Of a DNA stretch of 64,000 nucleotides, positions 34,962 through 43,942 are shown piece after piece. How positions within the stretch are numbered: position 1 is the stretch's first letter; each line of letters opens with the position of its first letter. The translations under genes and the position numbers were made by a program. The notes under the pieces were generated by a model. The model ran no database searches, was not told the DNA's origin, and saw only the letters and a list, made by a program, of their open reading frames with translations. The DNA is taken from contig NZ_CP014870.1 of the NCBI RefSeq assembly GCF_001661075.1, positions 6,291,501 through 6,355,500 of the forward strand. The letters are read 5' to 3'. The stretch is from Pseudomonas silesiensis. GTDB lineage: Bacteria > Pseudomonadota > Gammaproteobacteria > Pseudomonadales > Pseudomonadaceae.

Positions 34962-35122
34962 ACCTGTGAGCAAATCGGTAGCACTTGTGGGAACAGGTCT
35001 GCGACGGGGCTGGGAAGAGTGTCACCACAAGCACGGGTGACGGGCGGTAATGGCCAATCTGGATCCGTGATCCAGATGAAGGCGCTTATCTGTAAGCGAC
35101 GCGCCAAAACGTGGCGCGTTTT
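34962..35122 (+). ncRNA. Candidate structured small RNA
   Basis: Five stems follow one another: ACCTGT/ACAGGT (34962/34993), GTCACC/GGTGAC (35021/35036), ATCTGGATC/GATCCAGAT (35057/35069), CGCTTA/TAAGCG (35083/35093) and ACGCGCCA/TGGCGCGT (35099/35112). The last runs into TTTT at 35119-35122. The T run is only on the plus strand, and no plus-strand gene precedes it, so the terminator needs its own transcript. The 5' end and promoter are not identified. Confidence 0.5.
35099..35122 (+). terminator. Rho-independent terminator of the candidate sRNA
   Basis: Stem ACGCGCCA / TGGCGCGT, loop AAACG, then TTTT. On the minus strand there is no T tract on the proper side, so it does not serve gbdR or sdaB. 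Confidence 0.7.
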
Positions 35123-35166
35123 GAATCGGGTGTTCATTTAGTGCGCAGTTTTGACTGGTCTGGCGC

Positions 35167-35233
35167 CTTCGCGGGCAAGCCTCGCTCCTACAGGTTTTGT
35201 ATTGCCCTTGTAGGAGCGAGGCTTGCCCGCGAA
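35167..35233. repeat. REP pair downstream of sdaB
   Basis: Close pair (loop ~20 bases), CTTCGCGGGCAAGCCTCGCT and the inverse, just past the sdaB stop codon. Confidence 0.88.
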
Positions 35234-35256
35234 CGAGGCGACGCGGTCTTACTGAA

Positions 35257-36633
35257 TCAACACTCCACCGCGCTAACCGCCAACCCGCCCCGCGATGTCT
35301 CTTTATATTTGTCATGCATATCAGCCCCGGTATCACGCATGGTGCGGATCACCCGATCCAGCGAGATAAAGTGCTGACCGTCGCCCCGCAGCGCCATCTG
35401 TGCCGCGTTGATCGCCTTCACCGCCGCAATCGCATTACGCTCGATGCACGGCACCTGCACCAGCCCACCCACCGGATCACAGGTCAGGCCGAGGTTGTGT
35501 TCCAGGCCGATCTCCGCCGCGTTGCACAGTTGCTCCGGCGTAGCCCCGAGAATCTCTGCCAACCCCGCAGCCGCCATGGCGCAAGCCGAACCGACCTCGC
35601 CCTGGCAACCGACTTCCGCACCGGAAATCGAAGCGTTCTTTTTGCACAGGATCCCCACCGCCGCCGCACTGAGGAAATAGTCGACCACGTTGGCGTCGGT
35701 CACCGCTTCGCTGAACTTCATAAAGTAGTGCAGGACCGCCGGAATGATGCCCGCCGCGCCGTTGGTCGGTGCCGTGACCATACGCCCGCCAGCGGCGTTT
35801 TCTTCATTGACCGCCAGGGCGAACAGGTTGACCCACTCCATGGCGCTCAGGGTCGAGCCAATCACGTTGGGCTTGTTCAACTCCTGCAGGCTACGGTGCA
35901 GCTTGGCCGCGCGTCGGCGCACATTCAGGCCGCCAGGCAGGATGCCTTCGTGCTTGAGGCCCTGTTCGACGCAATCCTGCATCGCGCGCCAGAGCTTCAT
36001 CAGGCCGGTACGGATTTCTTCTTCGCTGCGCCAGACCTTCTCGTTGGCCATCATCAGTTCGGCAACGCGCAGGTCGTGCTGCTTGCACAGACTGAGCAGC
36101 TCGGCGGCGCTGGAGAAGTCGTACGGCAACACCGTGCGATCCAGGTCCACCACTCCGCTGCTGGCTTGTGCTTCATCGACGACAAACCCGCCGCCGATGG
36201 AATAGTAGGTATCGCGATGCAGCTCACCGTCATCACCCTCGGCAACCAGGGTCATGGCGTTGGGATGGAATGGCAGGTTTTCGTCGATCAGGCGCATATC
36301 CCGGGCCCAGATGAACGGCACCGGCAAACGCCCATCGAGCAACAGCGTGTCGGTTTCACGCAAGGTGGCGATATGGAGGCCGATCTGCGACGGATCGATC
36401 GCGTCCGGCCACTCGCCCATCAGCCCCATGATCACTGCGTTGTCGCTGCCGTGTCCGATGCCGGTGGCTGACAGCGACCCGTACAGCTGAACCTCGATAC
36501 GCCGCACTTGCTCCACAAGCCCCTGCTCACGCATACCTTGCACGAACAACGCCGCGGCCCGCATGGGCCCAACGGTGTGCGAACTGGAAGGGCCAATACC
36601 GATTTTGAACAGGTCGAAAACGCTGATAGCCAT
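35257..36633 (-). CDS. sdaB: L-serine dehydratase (iron-sulfur, single chain)
   Basis: Oxygen-sensitive 4Fe-4S enzyme deaminating L-serine to pyruvate, 458 residues from [21 protein letters not shown] longer frame to 36702 has no family match. The N-terminal beta domain has the [12 protein letters not shown] signature. The catalytic alpha domain includes [18 protein letters not shown] and the cysteines in [20 protein letters not shown] and [16 protein letters not shown]. It finishes betaine breakdown (glycine to serine to pyruvate). Located between gbdR and cbcX as in P. aeruginosa. Confidence 0.95.
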   Translation of the reverse strand: MAISVFDLFKIGIGPSSSHTVGPMRAAALFVQGMREQGLVEQVRRIEVQLYGSLSATGIGHGSDNAVIMGLMGEWPDAIDPSQIGLHIATLRETDTLLLDGRLPVPFIWARDMRLIDENLPFHPNAMTLVAEGDDGELHRDTYYSIGGGFVVDEAQASSGVVDLDRTVLPYDFSSAAELLSLCKQHDLRVAELMMANEKVWRSEEEIRTGLMKLWRAMQDCVEQGLKHEGILPGGLNVRRRAAKLHRSLQELNKPNVIGSTLSAMEWVNLFALAVNEENAAGGRMVTAPTNGAAGIIPAVLHYFMKFSEAVTDANVVDYFLSAAAVGILCKKNASISGAEVGCQGEVGSACAMAAAGLAEILGATPEQLCNAAEIGLEHNLGLTCDPVGGLVQVPCIERNAIAAVKAINAAQMALRGDGQHFISLDRVIRTMRDTGADMHDKYKETSRGGLAVSAVEC

Positions 36634-37068
36634 TGCTGCCGAACTCCTGGATGTGCCAACTCCAGACGCAAAAGCGCCTGGCGACGGAGCTGCTACGCTC
36701 AAGCTGCAATCCGCCGGTATGGCTGCATCATCAGGCTTTTACCCTGTCATTCGACGTCTGACACCGACGTACTCTTGTCCACAAACGCCGCGTGCGTTTT
36801 ACGCTGTGTTTTCGGCGTTTTTTTGCAGTTCAGAGCAACGAACAGGGCTGAAAAAAGCTGTAAGCGACGTCACCGACACTGGATGCGACCCTCCCTGTAC
36901 TGGTTACGACGCACCCTGTAGGCGTCAGATTTTCACTGGTACATGATCGTATCGACTCGATTGCAAGGCGCCGTGGTAGAGATGTCTCCAAAACGCCATC
37001 CAACCGCAACCTATAAGTGCGGTGGTCCAGTCGGAACACTGCCAAAAAAAACACCAAGGAGTCCATTC
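36634..37068. promoter_or_regulatory. Divergent sdaB-cbcX control region
   Basis: 435 bases with promoters for both genes and presumably a GbdR target for cbcX. A long C-poor stretch with GCGTTTTACGCTGTGTTTTC lies near 36800. I see no ORF with a ribosome site and no REP. Confidence 0.5.
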
Positions 37069-38016
37069 ATGAAAGGTTCCCCGCCGTTGTTGTTGGCCGC
37101 CATGCTGAGTCTGCCGTTTCTGGCGCAAGCCGCCGAACCGGCTCAGTGCAAAACCGTAAACTTCTCCGATGTCGGCTGGACTGACATCACCGTGACTACC
37201 GCCACCACCAGCGTCGTGCTCGATGCCCTGGGCTACAAGACCAAGACCACGATGATTTCCGTGCCGGTGACCTACAAATCCCTGGCCGATGGCAAGAACA
37301 TGGACGTATTCCTGGGTAACTGGATGCCGACCATGGAAAACGACATCAAGGCCTACCGCGATGCCGGCACCGTGGACACCCTGCGCGCCAACCTGGAAAA
37401 CGCAAAATACACCCTCGCCGTCCCCGAAGAGTTGTATAACAAGGGTCTGAAGGATTTTGCCGACATCGCCAAGTTCAAGAAAGAACTCGACGGCAAGATC
37501 TACGGCATCGAACCGGGCAACGACGGCAACCGCCTGATTCAGAGCATGATCGACAAGAACGCCTTCGGCTTGAAAGACGCCGGCTTCAAGGTGGTCGAAT
37601 CCAGCGAGGCAGGCATGCTCTCGCAAGTCGATCGCGCCCAGCGCCGCAACACCGCCGTGGTGTTCCTGGGCTGGGAACCGCACCCGATGAACACGCGTTT
37701 CAAGATGAAGTACCTGACCGGCGGCGACGACTTCTTCGGCCCGAACTTCGGTCAGGCGACCATCTTCACCAACACCCGCAAGGGCTACGCGCAGGAATGC
37801 AGCAACGTGGGTCAGTTGCTGAAAAACCTGGTGTTTACCCTCGACATGGAAAGCACGCTGATGGGCAACGTCCTGGACGACAAAATGAAGCCTGACGCGG
37901 CCGCCAAGGCCTGGCTGAAAAAGAATCCACAGGTCCTCGATACCTGGCTCGCTGGCGTGACCACCATTGACGGTAAACCAGGCCTGGAGGCCGTTAAAGC
38001 CAAGCTCGCTCAGTAA
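37069..38016 (+). CDS. cbcX: Choline/betaine-binding periplasmic protein
   Basis: ABC-transporter binding protein of 315 residues from MKGSPPLLLAAMLSLPFLAQ, with a signal peptide ending AQA. AAGGAGTCCATTC precedes the ATG. Ligand-cage segments: VNFSDVGWTDITVTTATTSV, DVFLGNWMPTMENDI, VVFLGWEPHPMNTRF and YLTGGDDFFGPNFG. It is paralogous to CaiX in this window. Together with CbcW and CbcV it imports choline, and in P. aeruginosa it is induced through GbdR. Confidence 0.95.
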   Translation: MKGSPPLLLAAMLSLPFLAQAAEPAQCKTVNFSDVGWTDITVTTATTSVVLDALGYKTKTTMISVPVTYKSLADGKNMDVFLGNWMPTMENDIKAYRDAGTVDTLRANLENAKYTLAVPEELYNKGLKDFADIAKFKKELDGKIYGIEPGNDGNRLIQSMIDKNAFGLKDAGFKVVESSEAGMLSQVDRAQRRNTAVVFLGWEPHPMNTRFKMKYLTGGDDFFGPNFGQATIFTNTRKGYAQECSNVGQLLKNLVFTLDMESTLMGNVLDDKMKPDAAAKAWLKKNPQVLDTWLAGVTTIDGKPGLEAVKAKLAQ

Positions 38017-38025
38017 TCGCTTACG

Positions 38026-38047
38026 CCGGGGGAGGCAACTTCCCCGG
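38026..38047 (+). other. Intercistronic hairpin cbcX-cbcW
   Basis: Stem CCGGGGGAG (38026-38034) / CTTCCCCGG (38039-38047) including one G-T pair. A weak T-rich stretch (GTTTATTT) follows. It could protect the abundant cbcX message or attenuate reading into cbcW. Confidence 0.65.
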
Positions 38048-38082
38048 GCTGTTTATTTCCTTGCATGCGGACGTTCACTACC

Positions 38083-38928
38083 ATGCTGATTGATCAGAAA
38101 ATACCTTTAGGCCAGTACATCGCAGGCTTCGTTGAATGGTTGACGCAAAACGGCGCCAGCACTTTCGACGCCATCGCCGTGTCACTGGAAACGATGATCC
38201 ACGGCGTGACTTTCGCGCTGACCTGGTTCAACCCGCTGGCATTGATCGGCCTCATCGCGCTACTGGCACACTTCATTCAACGAAAGTGGGGCCTGACCGT
38301 TTTTGTCATCGCCTCCTTCCTGCTGATCCTCAACCTGGGGTACTGGCAGGAAACCATGGAAACCCTCGCCCAGGTGTTGTTCGCCACCCTGGTCTGCGTG
38401 CTGATCGGCGTGCCATTGGGCATCGTCGCCGCGCATAAACCGATGTTCTACACAGTGATGCGGCCGGTACTCGATCTGATGCAGACCGTGCCGACCTTCG
38501 TCTACCTCATTCCTACCCTGACCCTCTTCGGTCTGGGTGTGGTCCCGGGCCTGATTTCCACGGTGGTGTTCGCGATTGCCGCGCCCATCCGCCTGACTTA
38601 CCTGGGTATTCGCGATGTCCCGGAAGAATTGATGGACGCTGGCAAGGCCTTTGGCTGCTCGCGACGTCAACTGCTCTCACGGATTGAATTGCCCCACGCC
38701 ATGCCAAGCATCGCGGCCGGTATCACCCAGTGCATCATGCTGTCGTTGTCGATGGTGGTGATCGCGGCACTGGTGGGCGCCGACGGCCTGGGCAAACCCG
38801 TGGTCAACGCACTGAACACTGCTGATATCGCCCTGGGCTTCGAAGCAGGCCTGGCGATCGTACTGCTGGCGATCATGCTCGACCGTATCTGCAAACAACC
38901 CGAAGCCAAAGTAGGGGGTGACGCATGA
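38083..38928 (+). CDS. cbcW: Choline/betaine/carnitine ABC transporter permease
   Basis: Inner-membrane channel of 281 residues from MLIDQKIPLGQYIAGFVEWL. An ATG six codons earlier is possible. About six membrane segments are visible. The binding-protein-dependent EAA loop is DVPEELMDAGKAFGCSRRQLL (in part), followed by RIELPHAMPSIAAGITQCIM. It overlaps cbcV by 4 bases (ATGA). In P. aeruginosa it also serves CaiX and BetX. Confidence 0.95.
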   Translation: MLIDQKIPLGQYIAGFVEWLTQNGASTFDAIAVSLETMIHGVTFALTWFNPLALIGLIALLAHFIQRKWGLTVFVIASFLLILNLGYWQETMETLAQVLFATLVCVLIGVPLGIVAAHKPMFYTVMRPVLDLMQTVPTFVYLIPTLTLFGLGVVPGLISTVVFAIAAPIRLTYLGIRDVPEELMDAGKAFGCSRRQLLSRIELPHAMPSIAAGITQCIMLSLSMVVIAALVGADGLGKPVVNALNTADIALGFEAGLAIVLLAIMLDRICKQPEAKVGGDA

Positions 38929-40103
38929 GCATTATTCGCTTCGATAACGTCGACGTAATTTTCTCCAAGGATCCACGCGAGGCACTCAAGCTGCTGGATC
39001 AAGGCATGACCCGTAACGAGATCCTGAAAAAGACCGGGCAGATCGTAGGGGTCGAAAAGGCCAGCCTGGACGTCGAAAAAGGTGAAATCTGCGTACTGAT
39101 GGGCCTGTCCGGCTCGGGCAAGTCCAGTCTGTTGCGCTGCATCAACGGCCTCAACACCGTCAGCCGCGGCAAATTGTTCGTCGAGCACGAAGGCAAGCAG
39201 ATCGACATCGCCTCTTGCACTCCGGCAGAACTGAAAATGATGCGCACCAAGCGCATTGCGATGGTGTTCCAGAAGTTCGCCCTGATGCCTTGGCTGACCG
39301 TTCGCGAGAACATCAGTTTCGGTCTGGAAATGCAGGGTCGCCCTGAGAAAGAACGCCGCAAACTGGTGGATGAAAAGCTTGAGCTGGTGGGGCTGACCCA
39401 ATGGCGCAACAAGAAACCCAACGAGCTGTCCGGTGGTATGCAACAACGCGTGGGCCTGGCCCGTGCACTGGCGATGGACGCCGACATCCTGCTGATGGAC
39501 GAACCGTTCTCGGCCCTCGACCCGCTGATCCGCCAGGGCCTGCAGGACGAACTGCTGGAACTGCAACGCAAACTGAGCAAGACCATCGTTTTCGTGAGCC
39601 ACGACCTCGATGAAGCCCTGAAGCTCGGCAGCCGTATTGCAATCATGAAAGACGGTCGGATCATTCAGTACAGCAAACCTGAAGAGATCGTGTTGAACCC
39701 GGCGGACGATTACGTGCGGACATTCGTCGCCCACACCAATCCGCTGAACGTGCTGTGCGGTCGCAGCCTGATGCGCACCCTGGACAATTGCAAGCGTATC
39801 AACGGTTCGGTATGCCTGGATCCGGGTGGCGATTCGTGGCTGGACCTGGCCGAAGGCAACACCATCAAGGGCGCTCGCCAGAACGGCGCGAGCCTGGACC
39901 TGCAGAACTGGATCCCAGGGCAAGCGGTTGAAGGGTTGGGGCGTCGGCCGACATTGGTCGACTCCAACATCGGCATGCGCGATGCCTTGCAGATCCGTTA
40001 TCAGACCGGCAACAAGCTGGTGCTGCACGATAACAACAAGGTGGTCGGGATTCTCGGGGACAGCGAGTTGTATCACGCGCTGCTCGGCAAGAACCTGGGG
40101 TAA
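38925..40103 (+). CDS. cbcV: Choline/betaine/carnitine ABC transporter ATPase
   Basis: ATP-binding subunit of 392 residues, OpuAA/ProV type. Walker A is MGLSGSGKSSLLRCING, the Q-loop FQKFALMPWLTV, the signature LSGGMQQRVGLARALAMD, Walker B ILLMDEPFSALDP and the switch His VFVSHDLDEA. The C-terminal ~110 residues replace the usual tandem CBS domains with a shorter regulatory region. It ends the operon at a strong terminator. Confidence 0.95.
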   Translation: MSIIRFDNVDVIFSKDPREALKLLDQGMTRNEILKKTGQIVGVEKASLDVEKGEICVLMGLSGSGKSSLLRCINGLNTVSRGKLFVEHEGKQIDIASCTPAELKMMRTKRIAMVFQKFALMPWLTVRENISFGLEMQGRPEKERRKLVDEKLELVGLTQWRNKKPNELSGGMQQRVGLARALAMDADILLMDEPFSALDPLIRQGLQDELLELQRKLSKTIVFVSHDLDEALKLGSRIAIMKDGRIIQYSKPEEIVLNPADDYVRTFVAHTNPLNVLCGRSLMRTLDNCKRINGSVCLDPGGDSWLDLAEGNTIKGARQNGASLDLQNWIPGQAVEGLGRRPTLVDSNIGMRDALQIRYQTGNKLVLHDNNKVVGILGDSELYHALLGKNLG

Positions 40104-40117
40104 GAAGCAACACACAC

Positions 40118-40148
40118 AAAAACGCCGCGACAGGATCGCGGCGTTTTT
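40118..40148 (+). terminator. Rho-independent terminator of cbcXWV
   Basis: AAACGCCGCGA / TCGCGGCGTTT stem with loop CAGGA and TTTTT, 15 bases after the cbcV stop. Confidence 0.9.
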
Positions 40149-40200
40149 GTTTATGGGATATCGGGTCAAGCAGTTTCGATGCTTATGGCCCCTTCGCTGT

Positions 40201-41479
40201 GTAGAAACGGACACATCCTTTACGACTGAAACCGGGGACATCCTTTACGTTTCTGTTGGCTTGAAAGGCGGCTCTCGCCGCTTTTCAGTCTGCCTAAAAG
40301 GTAGTTGCAAAGGTAAATATCCCACACATCATCGTCCACTTCCTTCAGTCCTAGCGCCTCACCTGCCAAAGATTCACTGACGAAAATCATTTTGCCTTTC
40401 CATTTCATCGATCCATTTTGTCGGATCATGCGGATCCTCATATCCGAAGCGTAATCAGCCTCAGGCACGCGTCCGTCGTACTGCCTTGGCGAAGGCTTAT
40501 ACAGATCCGCAGGAACCTTCATCTCTAAAGCCTTATGAGGTCTTACGTAATTGAACTCCTGTCGAAACTGTTCAAATGCCAACTGTTGTTCCACCAGATT
40601 ACGTTCAGGCGCATGAAGTAATGCAGCCTTGAGCGTTCGATGCATGCGCTCATGACGGCCATTCTGGTCAGGCCGCCCCGGCTGGATTCGCTCAGGGTAG
40701 ATCCCTAGGCGTATCCACCAAGCCGCCAGGCTGGATATGCGCGAAATGCCGGTGGAGGCAAAGGGGGAGCCGTTGTCTGTGCGAATCACATTAGGCAACC
40801 CGTACTCCCGAAACGCCCAGTCGAACCCTTCGCGAGCCCCGGCAACGCTGCTTTGCGCTCTGCACAGCAATAGAAATCGGCTGACGTGATCAGTAATGGT
40901 CAGTGGGTAACAACGTTGGCCGTTCTGAAGCGCGAAGTCACCTTTGAAATCCGCCGCCCATGTCTGATTAGGCGCAGTAGCGTCGCGCAGCGGATTTTTC
41001 CCCGCTGGCGGGCGATTGAGGAAACGACGTTTTTGCACCAGACCTGCTCGCTTAAGCCATTCGCCTGCCGTGCTGACTGTTGGCCAAGACAACTCTGGAT
41101 GATCAATCTTAAGGTTATGCACCAGCTTCTCAGGTCCCCAGCTGTGATGCTCGCGCTTGTACGCGACTAGCAGCTCAAGCACCTCATCGCTGATTTTGAA
41201 AGGGCTCGTATGCGGACGCCGTGACAGTTCCTTGAGCCCATCAATGCCCTGTGTTTCGTAGCGCGCAAGCCATTTATCCAAAGTGGGTCGGCTGAGCCCG
41301 TAGTGACGGGCCAACTCGCTTTTGGAATAGCTGCCTTGCAGCCAGTCGCCTATGAGTTTGATTCGTTGATCCATTGGGGACTCTCGATTCCAGGGCATGG
41401 TCAGGCACCTCCTGACCGTATTTCATACCTGTAAACGATGTCTCCGGTTTAAAACGTAAAGGATGTCTCCGGTTTCTAC
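40201..41479 (-). mobile_element. IS481-family insertion sequence
   Basis: About 1279 bases bounded by inverted ends starting GTAGAAACsG-GACATCCTTT. Each end has two spaced copies of an ACCGGrGACATCsTTTAC-like motif (left at ~40206 and 40230, right at ~41425-41440 and 41455-41475). It holds one transposase gene. The host flanks, CCCCTTCGC on the left and GGGCAAGCCCGC on the right, join to an uninterrupted REP. No clear target duplication is seen. End positions are uncertain by 2-3 bases. Confidence 0.85.
40220..41398 (-). CDS. IS481-family transposase
   Basis: DDE transposase of 392 residues, or 384 if the ATG at 41374 (MDQRIKLIGDWLQGSYSKSE) is used. The N-terminal helix-turn-helix is ELARHYGLSRPTLDKWLARY. 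The integrase core has Asp in QTWAADFKGDF, Asp in VIRTDNGSPFAS and Glu in GRPDQNGRHERMHRTLK. It appears intact. Neighbouring genes on both sides are complete, so the element disrupted no gene. Confidence 0.93.
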   Translation of the reverse strand: MPWNRESPMDQRIKLIGDWLQGSYSKSELARHYGLSRPTLDKWLARYETQGIDGLKELSRRPHTSPFKISDEVLELLVAYKREHHSWGPEKLVHNLKIDHPELSWPTVSTAGEWLKRAGLVQKRRFLNRPPAGKNPLRDATAPNQTWAADFKGDFALQNGQRCYPLTITDHVSRFLLLCRAQSSVAGAREGFDWAFREYGLPNVIRTDNGSPFASTGISRISSLAAWWIRLGIYPERIQPGRPDQNGRHERMHRTLKAALLHAPERNLVEQQLAFEQFRQEFNYVRPHKALEMKVPADLYKPSPRQYDGRVPEADYASDMRIRMIRQNGSMKWKGKMIFVSESLAGEALGLKEVDDDVWDIYLCNYLLGRLKSGESRLSSQQKRKGCPRFQS

Positions 41480-41480
41480 C

Positions 41481-41569
41481 CGGGCAAGCCCGCTCCCACA
41501 GGGGTCGGTGTGGTGAACAATATTTGCATACACCCCCGATCCTGTGGGAGCGGGCTTGCCCGCGATGAA
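41481..41569. repeat. REP pair interrupted by the IS
   Basis: The left arm lost its first bases to the IS: the outer part CCCCTTCGC lies at 40189-40197, the remainder begins GGGCAAGCCCGC at 41482. The right arm TGTGGGAGCGGGCTTGCCCG is complete. Confidence 0.85.
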
Positions 41570-41613
41570 GGCGACGCGGTGCTTCAGGCAGAAACACCGC
41601 ATCACCTCACAAC

Positions 41614-43620
41614 TCAGCTATAGACGCGGCCAAGGAGCTGCCGATGGCTTTCAAACTGATCGAGCACGTCACGGGTGATCTGATCCTGAGTGAAGCCCAT
41701 CAAGTCATAGTCCTGGCTGCCGTTGTGCAGGTACACCTCGGCGCGGTAGTAACGTGCGCGGGGTTCCTCGGCACTTTCAGCCGACACCGTGTCGCTCGCC
41801 GCCGCCAGATAACCATCCAGGCTCACTTCGTAGACAAACGGATTGCCCTCCTCCATCTCGATGCGCACGCCCATGCAGCGCTTGGCCTTGCCCAGCAGCG
41901 TCTGCACGTCCAGCCCCTGCCCGCGCAATTGCACCGTCGCCTCTTCCAGCGCCGGGCTGACGTGCTTGTCCATGAAGCGTTGCACGATCGACTGGTTCGG
42001 TTGCAGGTCCAGCTGAGTCAAACGCTCGCTGAAACCACGACGACCGCGGGCGGCGAGTTCCGCCTGCTCCTGTTCGATCTGCACGTCCTGGCGCATGGCC
42101 TTGTGCAAGCCGAACATAAAGCACACCAGCACCACCGAGAACGGCAGGCCCGCCAGCACCACCATGGTTTGCATGGCTTCGAAGTTACCGGCAAACAACA
42201 GGCCGATGGTCACCAGCGTAATGATCACGGACCAGAAGATCCGCAGCCAGTGCGGCGCATCTTCATCGACATTGCCACCCTTGCACGAAAGGTTGGCCAT
42301 CATCACCGCGCCAGAATCCGCCGGGGTCAGGAACAGTACGAAGCCGACGAAGATCGATACGCCAATCACCACTTTCGACGCCGGGTAATGCTCCAGCAAC
42401 TGGTAGATCGCCATGGACGGCTGTTCCAGCGCCGTCTTCCCGAGCTCCACCGCCCCATGGTTCATCACCAGGTCCAGGGCCGAGTTACCGAAGATCGACA
42501 GCCAGGCCAGGGTGAAACCCAGCGGGATCAGCAGCACGCCAGCCACCAGCTCACGCACCGTGCGACCACGGGAAATACGCGCGATGAACATGCCGACGAA
42601 TGGCGCCCAGGAAATCCACCACGCCCAGTAGAACAAGGTCCACAGGCCCAACCAGCGATCGGACTTCTCACTATCGCCTTCGTACACATAGAGGTCGAAG
42701 GTCTTCAGCACCACGCTGTTCAGATAGTCACCGACGTTTTGCACGAAGCCGTTGAGCAGGTGCAGGGTCGGGCCGAACAGCAGCACGAAAATCAACAGGC
42801 CGCTGAACAACACGATGTTCAGGTTGGACAGACGGCGAATGCCATTTTCGACACCGGACACGGCCGCGATGGTCGCTACGGTGCTCATCACGATGATCAC
42901 GATCAGCAGGTTCGTATTGCTGTGCTGCATGCCGAACAGGTTTTCAAGGCCCGACGACACTTGCAGCGAACCAATCCCCAGGTTCGTCACCAGGCCCAGC
43001 AGGGTCACGAACATGCCGAAGCCGTCCACCGCGTGACCGGCAGCGCCTTTGACCCAACGCTCGCCCACCAGCGGATACAACGCCGAACGCAACGCCAGCG
43101 GCTGGTTGTGCCGGTAAGCAAAGTAGGCAACGGCCAACCCGACCAGGGCATAGATCGCCCAGCCGTGCAGGCCCCAGTGCAGGAATGTCAGCTGCACTGC
43201 CTGACGGGCGGCAAGGTTGCTGCCGGCCACGCCTTCCGGTGGATTGAAGTAGTGGTCCAGCGGCTCGGATGCACCGAAGTACAGCAGCGAGATGCCGATA
43301 CCCGACGAAAACAGCATCCCCGCCCAGGCGCCGTAGCTGAAATCCGGGGTGTCGTCCTTGCTGCCCAGTTTGAGCTTGCCATAGGAAGAAAACGCCAGGC
43401 CGACCACGAACACCAGGTAGGCGGCAATCACCACCATGTAGTACCAGCCGAAGCTGCGGGACAACCAGGCTTGCGCCGTACCCAGCAGTCTGCCGGCCTC
43501 TTGCGGGGCGATGATCAGAATGGCGGTCAACAGCAGGATCAGCGCGGTAGAGGTGTAGAACACCCAACCGTTGACCGTCACCTTCTCGGGCGGGGTCTTT
43601 ATTAGAGAGGCAGAACTCAT
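41614..43620 (-). CDS. betT: Choline transporter, BCCT family
   Basis: Sodium- or proton-coupled betaine/choline/carnitine transporter, 668 residues from MSSASLIKTPPEKVTVNGWV. Twelve hydrophobic segments, with BCCT hallmarks GAWAGMLFSSGIGISLLYFG and the Trp-rich FYWAWWISWAPFVGMFIARIS (in part). The C-terminal ~150 residues are a cytosolic domain as in osmo-sensing BetT of Pseudomonas. Divergent from betIBA. The longer frame to 43662 lacks a ribosome site. Confidence 0.93.
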   Translation of the reverse strand: MSSASLIKTPPEKVTVNGWVFYTSTALILLLTAILIIAPQEAGRLLGTAQAWLSRSFGWYYMVVIAAYLVFVVGLAFSSYGKLKLGSKDDTPDFSYGAWAGMLFSSGIGISLLYFGASEPLDHYFNPPEGVAGSNLAARQAVQLTFLHWGLHGWAIYALVGLAVAYFAYRHNQPLALRSALYPLVGERWVKGAAGHAVDGFGMFVTLLGLVTNLGIGSLQVSSGLENLFGMQHSNTNLLIVIIVMSTVATIAAVSGVENGIRRLSNLNIVLFSGLLIFVLLFGPTLHLLNGFVQNVGDYLNSVVLKTFDLYVYEGDSEKSDRWLGLWTLFYWAWWISWAPFVGMFIARISRGRTVRELVAGVLLIPLGFTLAWLSIFGNSALDLVMNHGAVELGKTALEQPSMAIYQLLEHYPASKVVIGVSIFVGFVLFLTPADSGAVMMANLSCKGGNVDEDAPHWLRIFWSVIITLVTIGLLFAGNFEAMQTMVVLAGLPFSVVLVCFMFGLHKAMRQDVQIEQEQAELAARGRRGFSERLTQLDLQPNQSIVQRFMDKHVSPALEEATVQLRGQGLDVQTLLGKAKRCMGVRIEMEEGNPFVYEVSLDGYLAAASDTVSAESAEEPRARYYRAEVYLHNGSQDYDLMGFTQDQITRDVLDQFESHRQLLGRVYS

Positions 43621-43942
43621 GGCACAGGGGCTCCGGCAGTGCGAGAGAAAGACACAAGGCAACGCGATACCCGACCAATCGGTTAGAGGGGCAGCCGACC
43701 GACGGGTGATATAAAGACACCCCGAAAAAAGCCCGATCCCCAGGAACGCCAGCGCGTATAGGTTTCGAGCAGTTTTGGATGTCGGTTTTTCGCCATTTAC
43801 ATGTAGGAAAAATCTGTAAGCAGCGACGAATTGTCGCAGATCTTATTCTTTGTTGATTGAACGTTCAATCAAAACAAAATAGACTGGCCTTCAACCCGAC
43901 AGACGTTTTACGTCCAGCGGAAGGCCTAAGGAGATGTGCAAG
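43621..43942. promoter_or_regulatory. Divergent betT-betI control region
   Basis: 322 bases with the BetI operator near the betI side (43853-43872). The remainder up to betT shows no REP or gene. Confidence 0.65.
43853..43872. promoter_or_regulatory. BetI operator (perfect palindrome)
   Basis: TTGATTGAACGTTCAATCAA, a 20-bp perfect inverted repeat 70 bases before betI. It fits the choline-responsive BetI operator of enterics and pseudomonads and covers the expected betIBA promoter. Confidence 0.88.

Larger units (their letters stand above)
34734..35256. other. 523-base gap gbdR-sdaB: promoter, candidate sRNA, REP
   Basis: Holds a leftward sigma-54-type promoter for gbdR (34830-34845), a rightward chain of hairpins ending in a terminator (34962-35122) and a REP pair (35167-35233). 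A 60-codon frame at 34787-34969 has no ribosome site and is not called a gene. Confidence 0.65.

Noticed and set aside
34787..34969. 60-codon frame upstream of gbdR
   Set aside because: No ribosome site and overlaps the sigma-54 promoter of the opposite strand; content not protein-like.
35060..35122. Terminator of sdaB or gbdR
   Set aside because: The T run is on the plus strand, while both genes are on the minus strand.
41644..43605. 653-codon open frame antisense to betT
   Set aside because: Hydrophilic, Gln/His-rich mirror of a membrane protein; no family resemblance.
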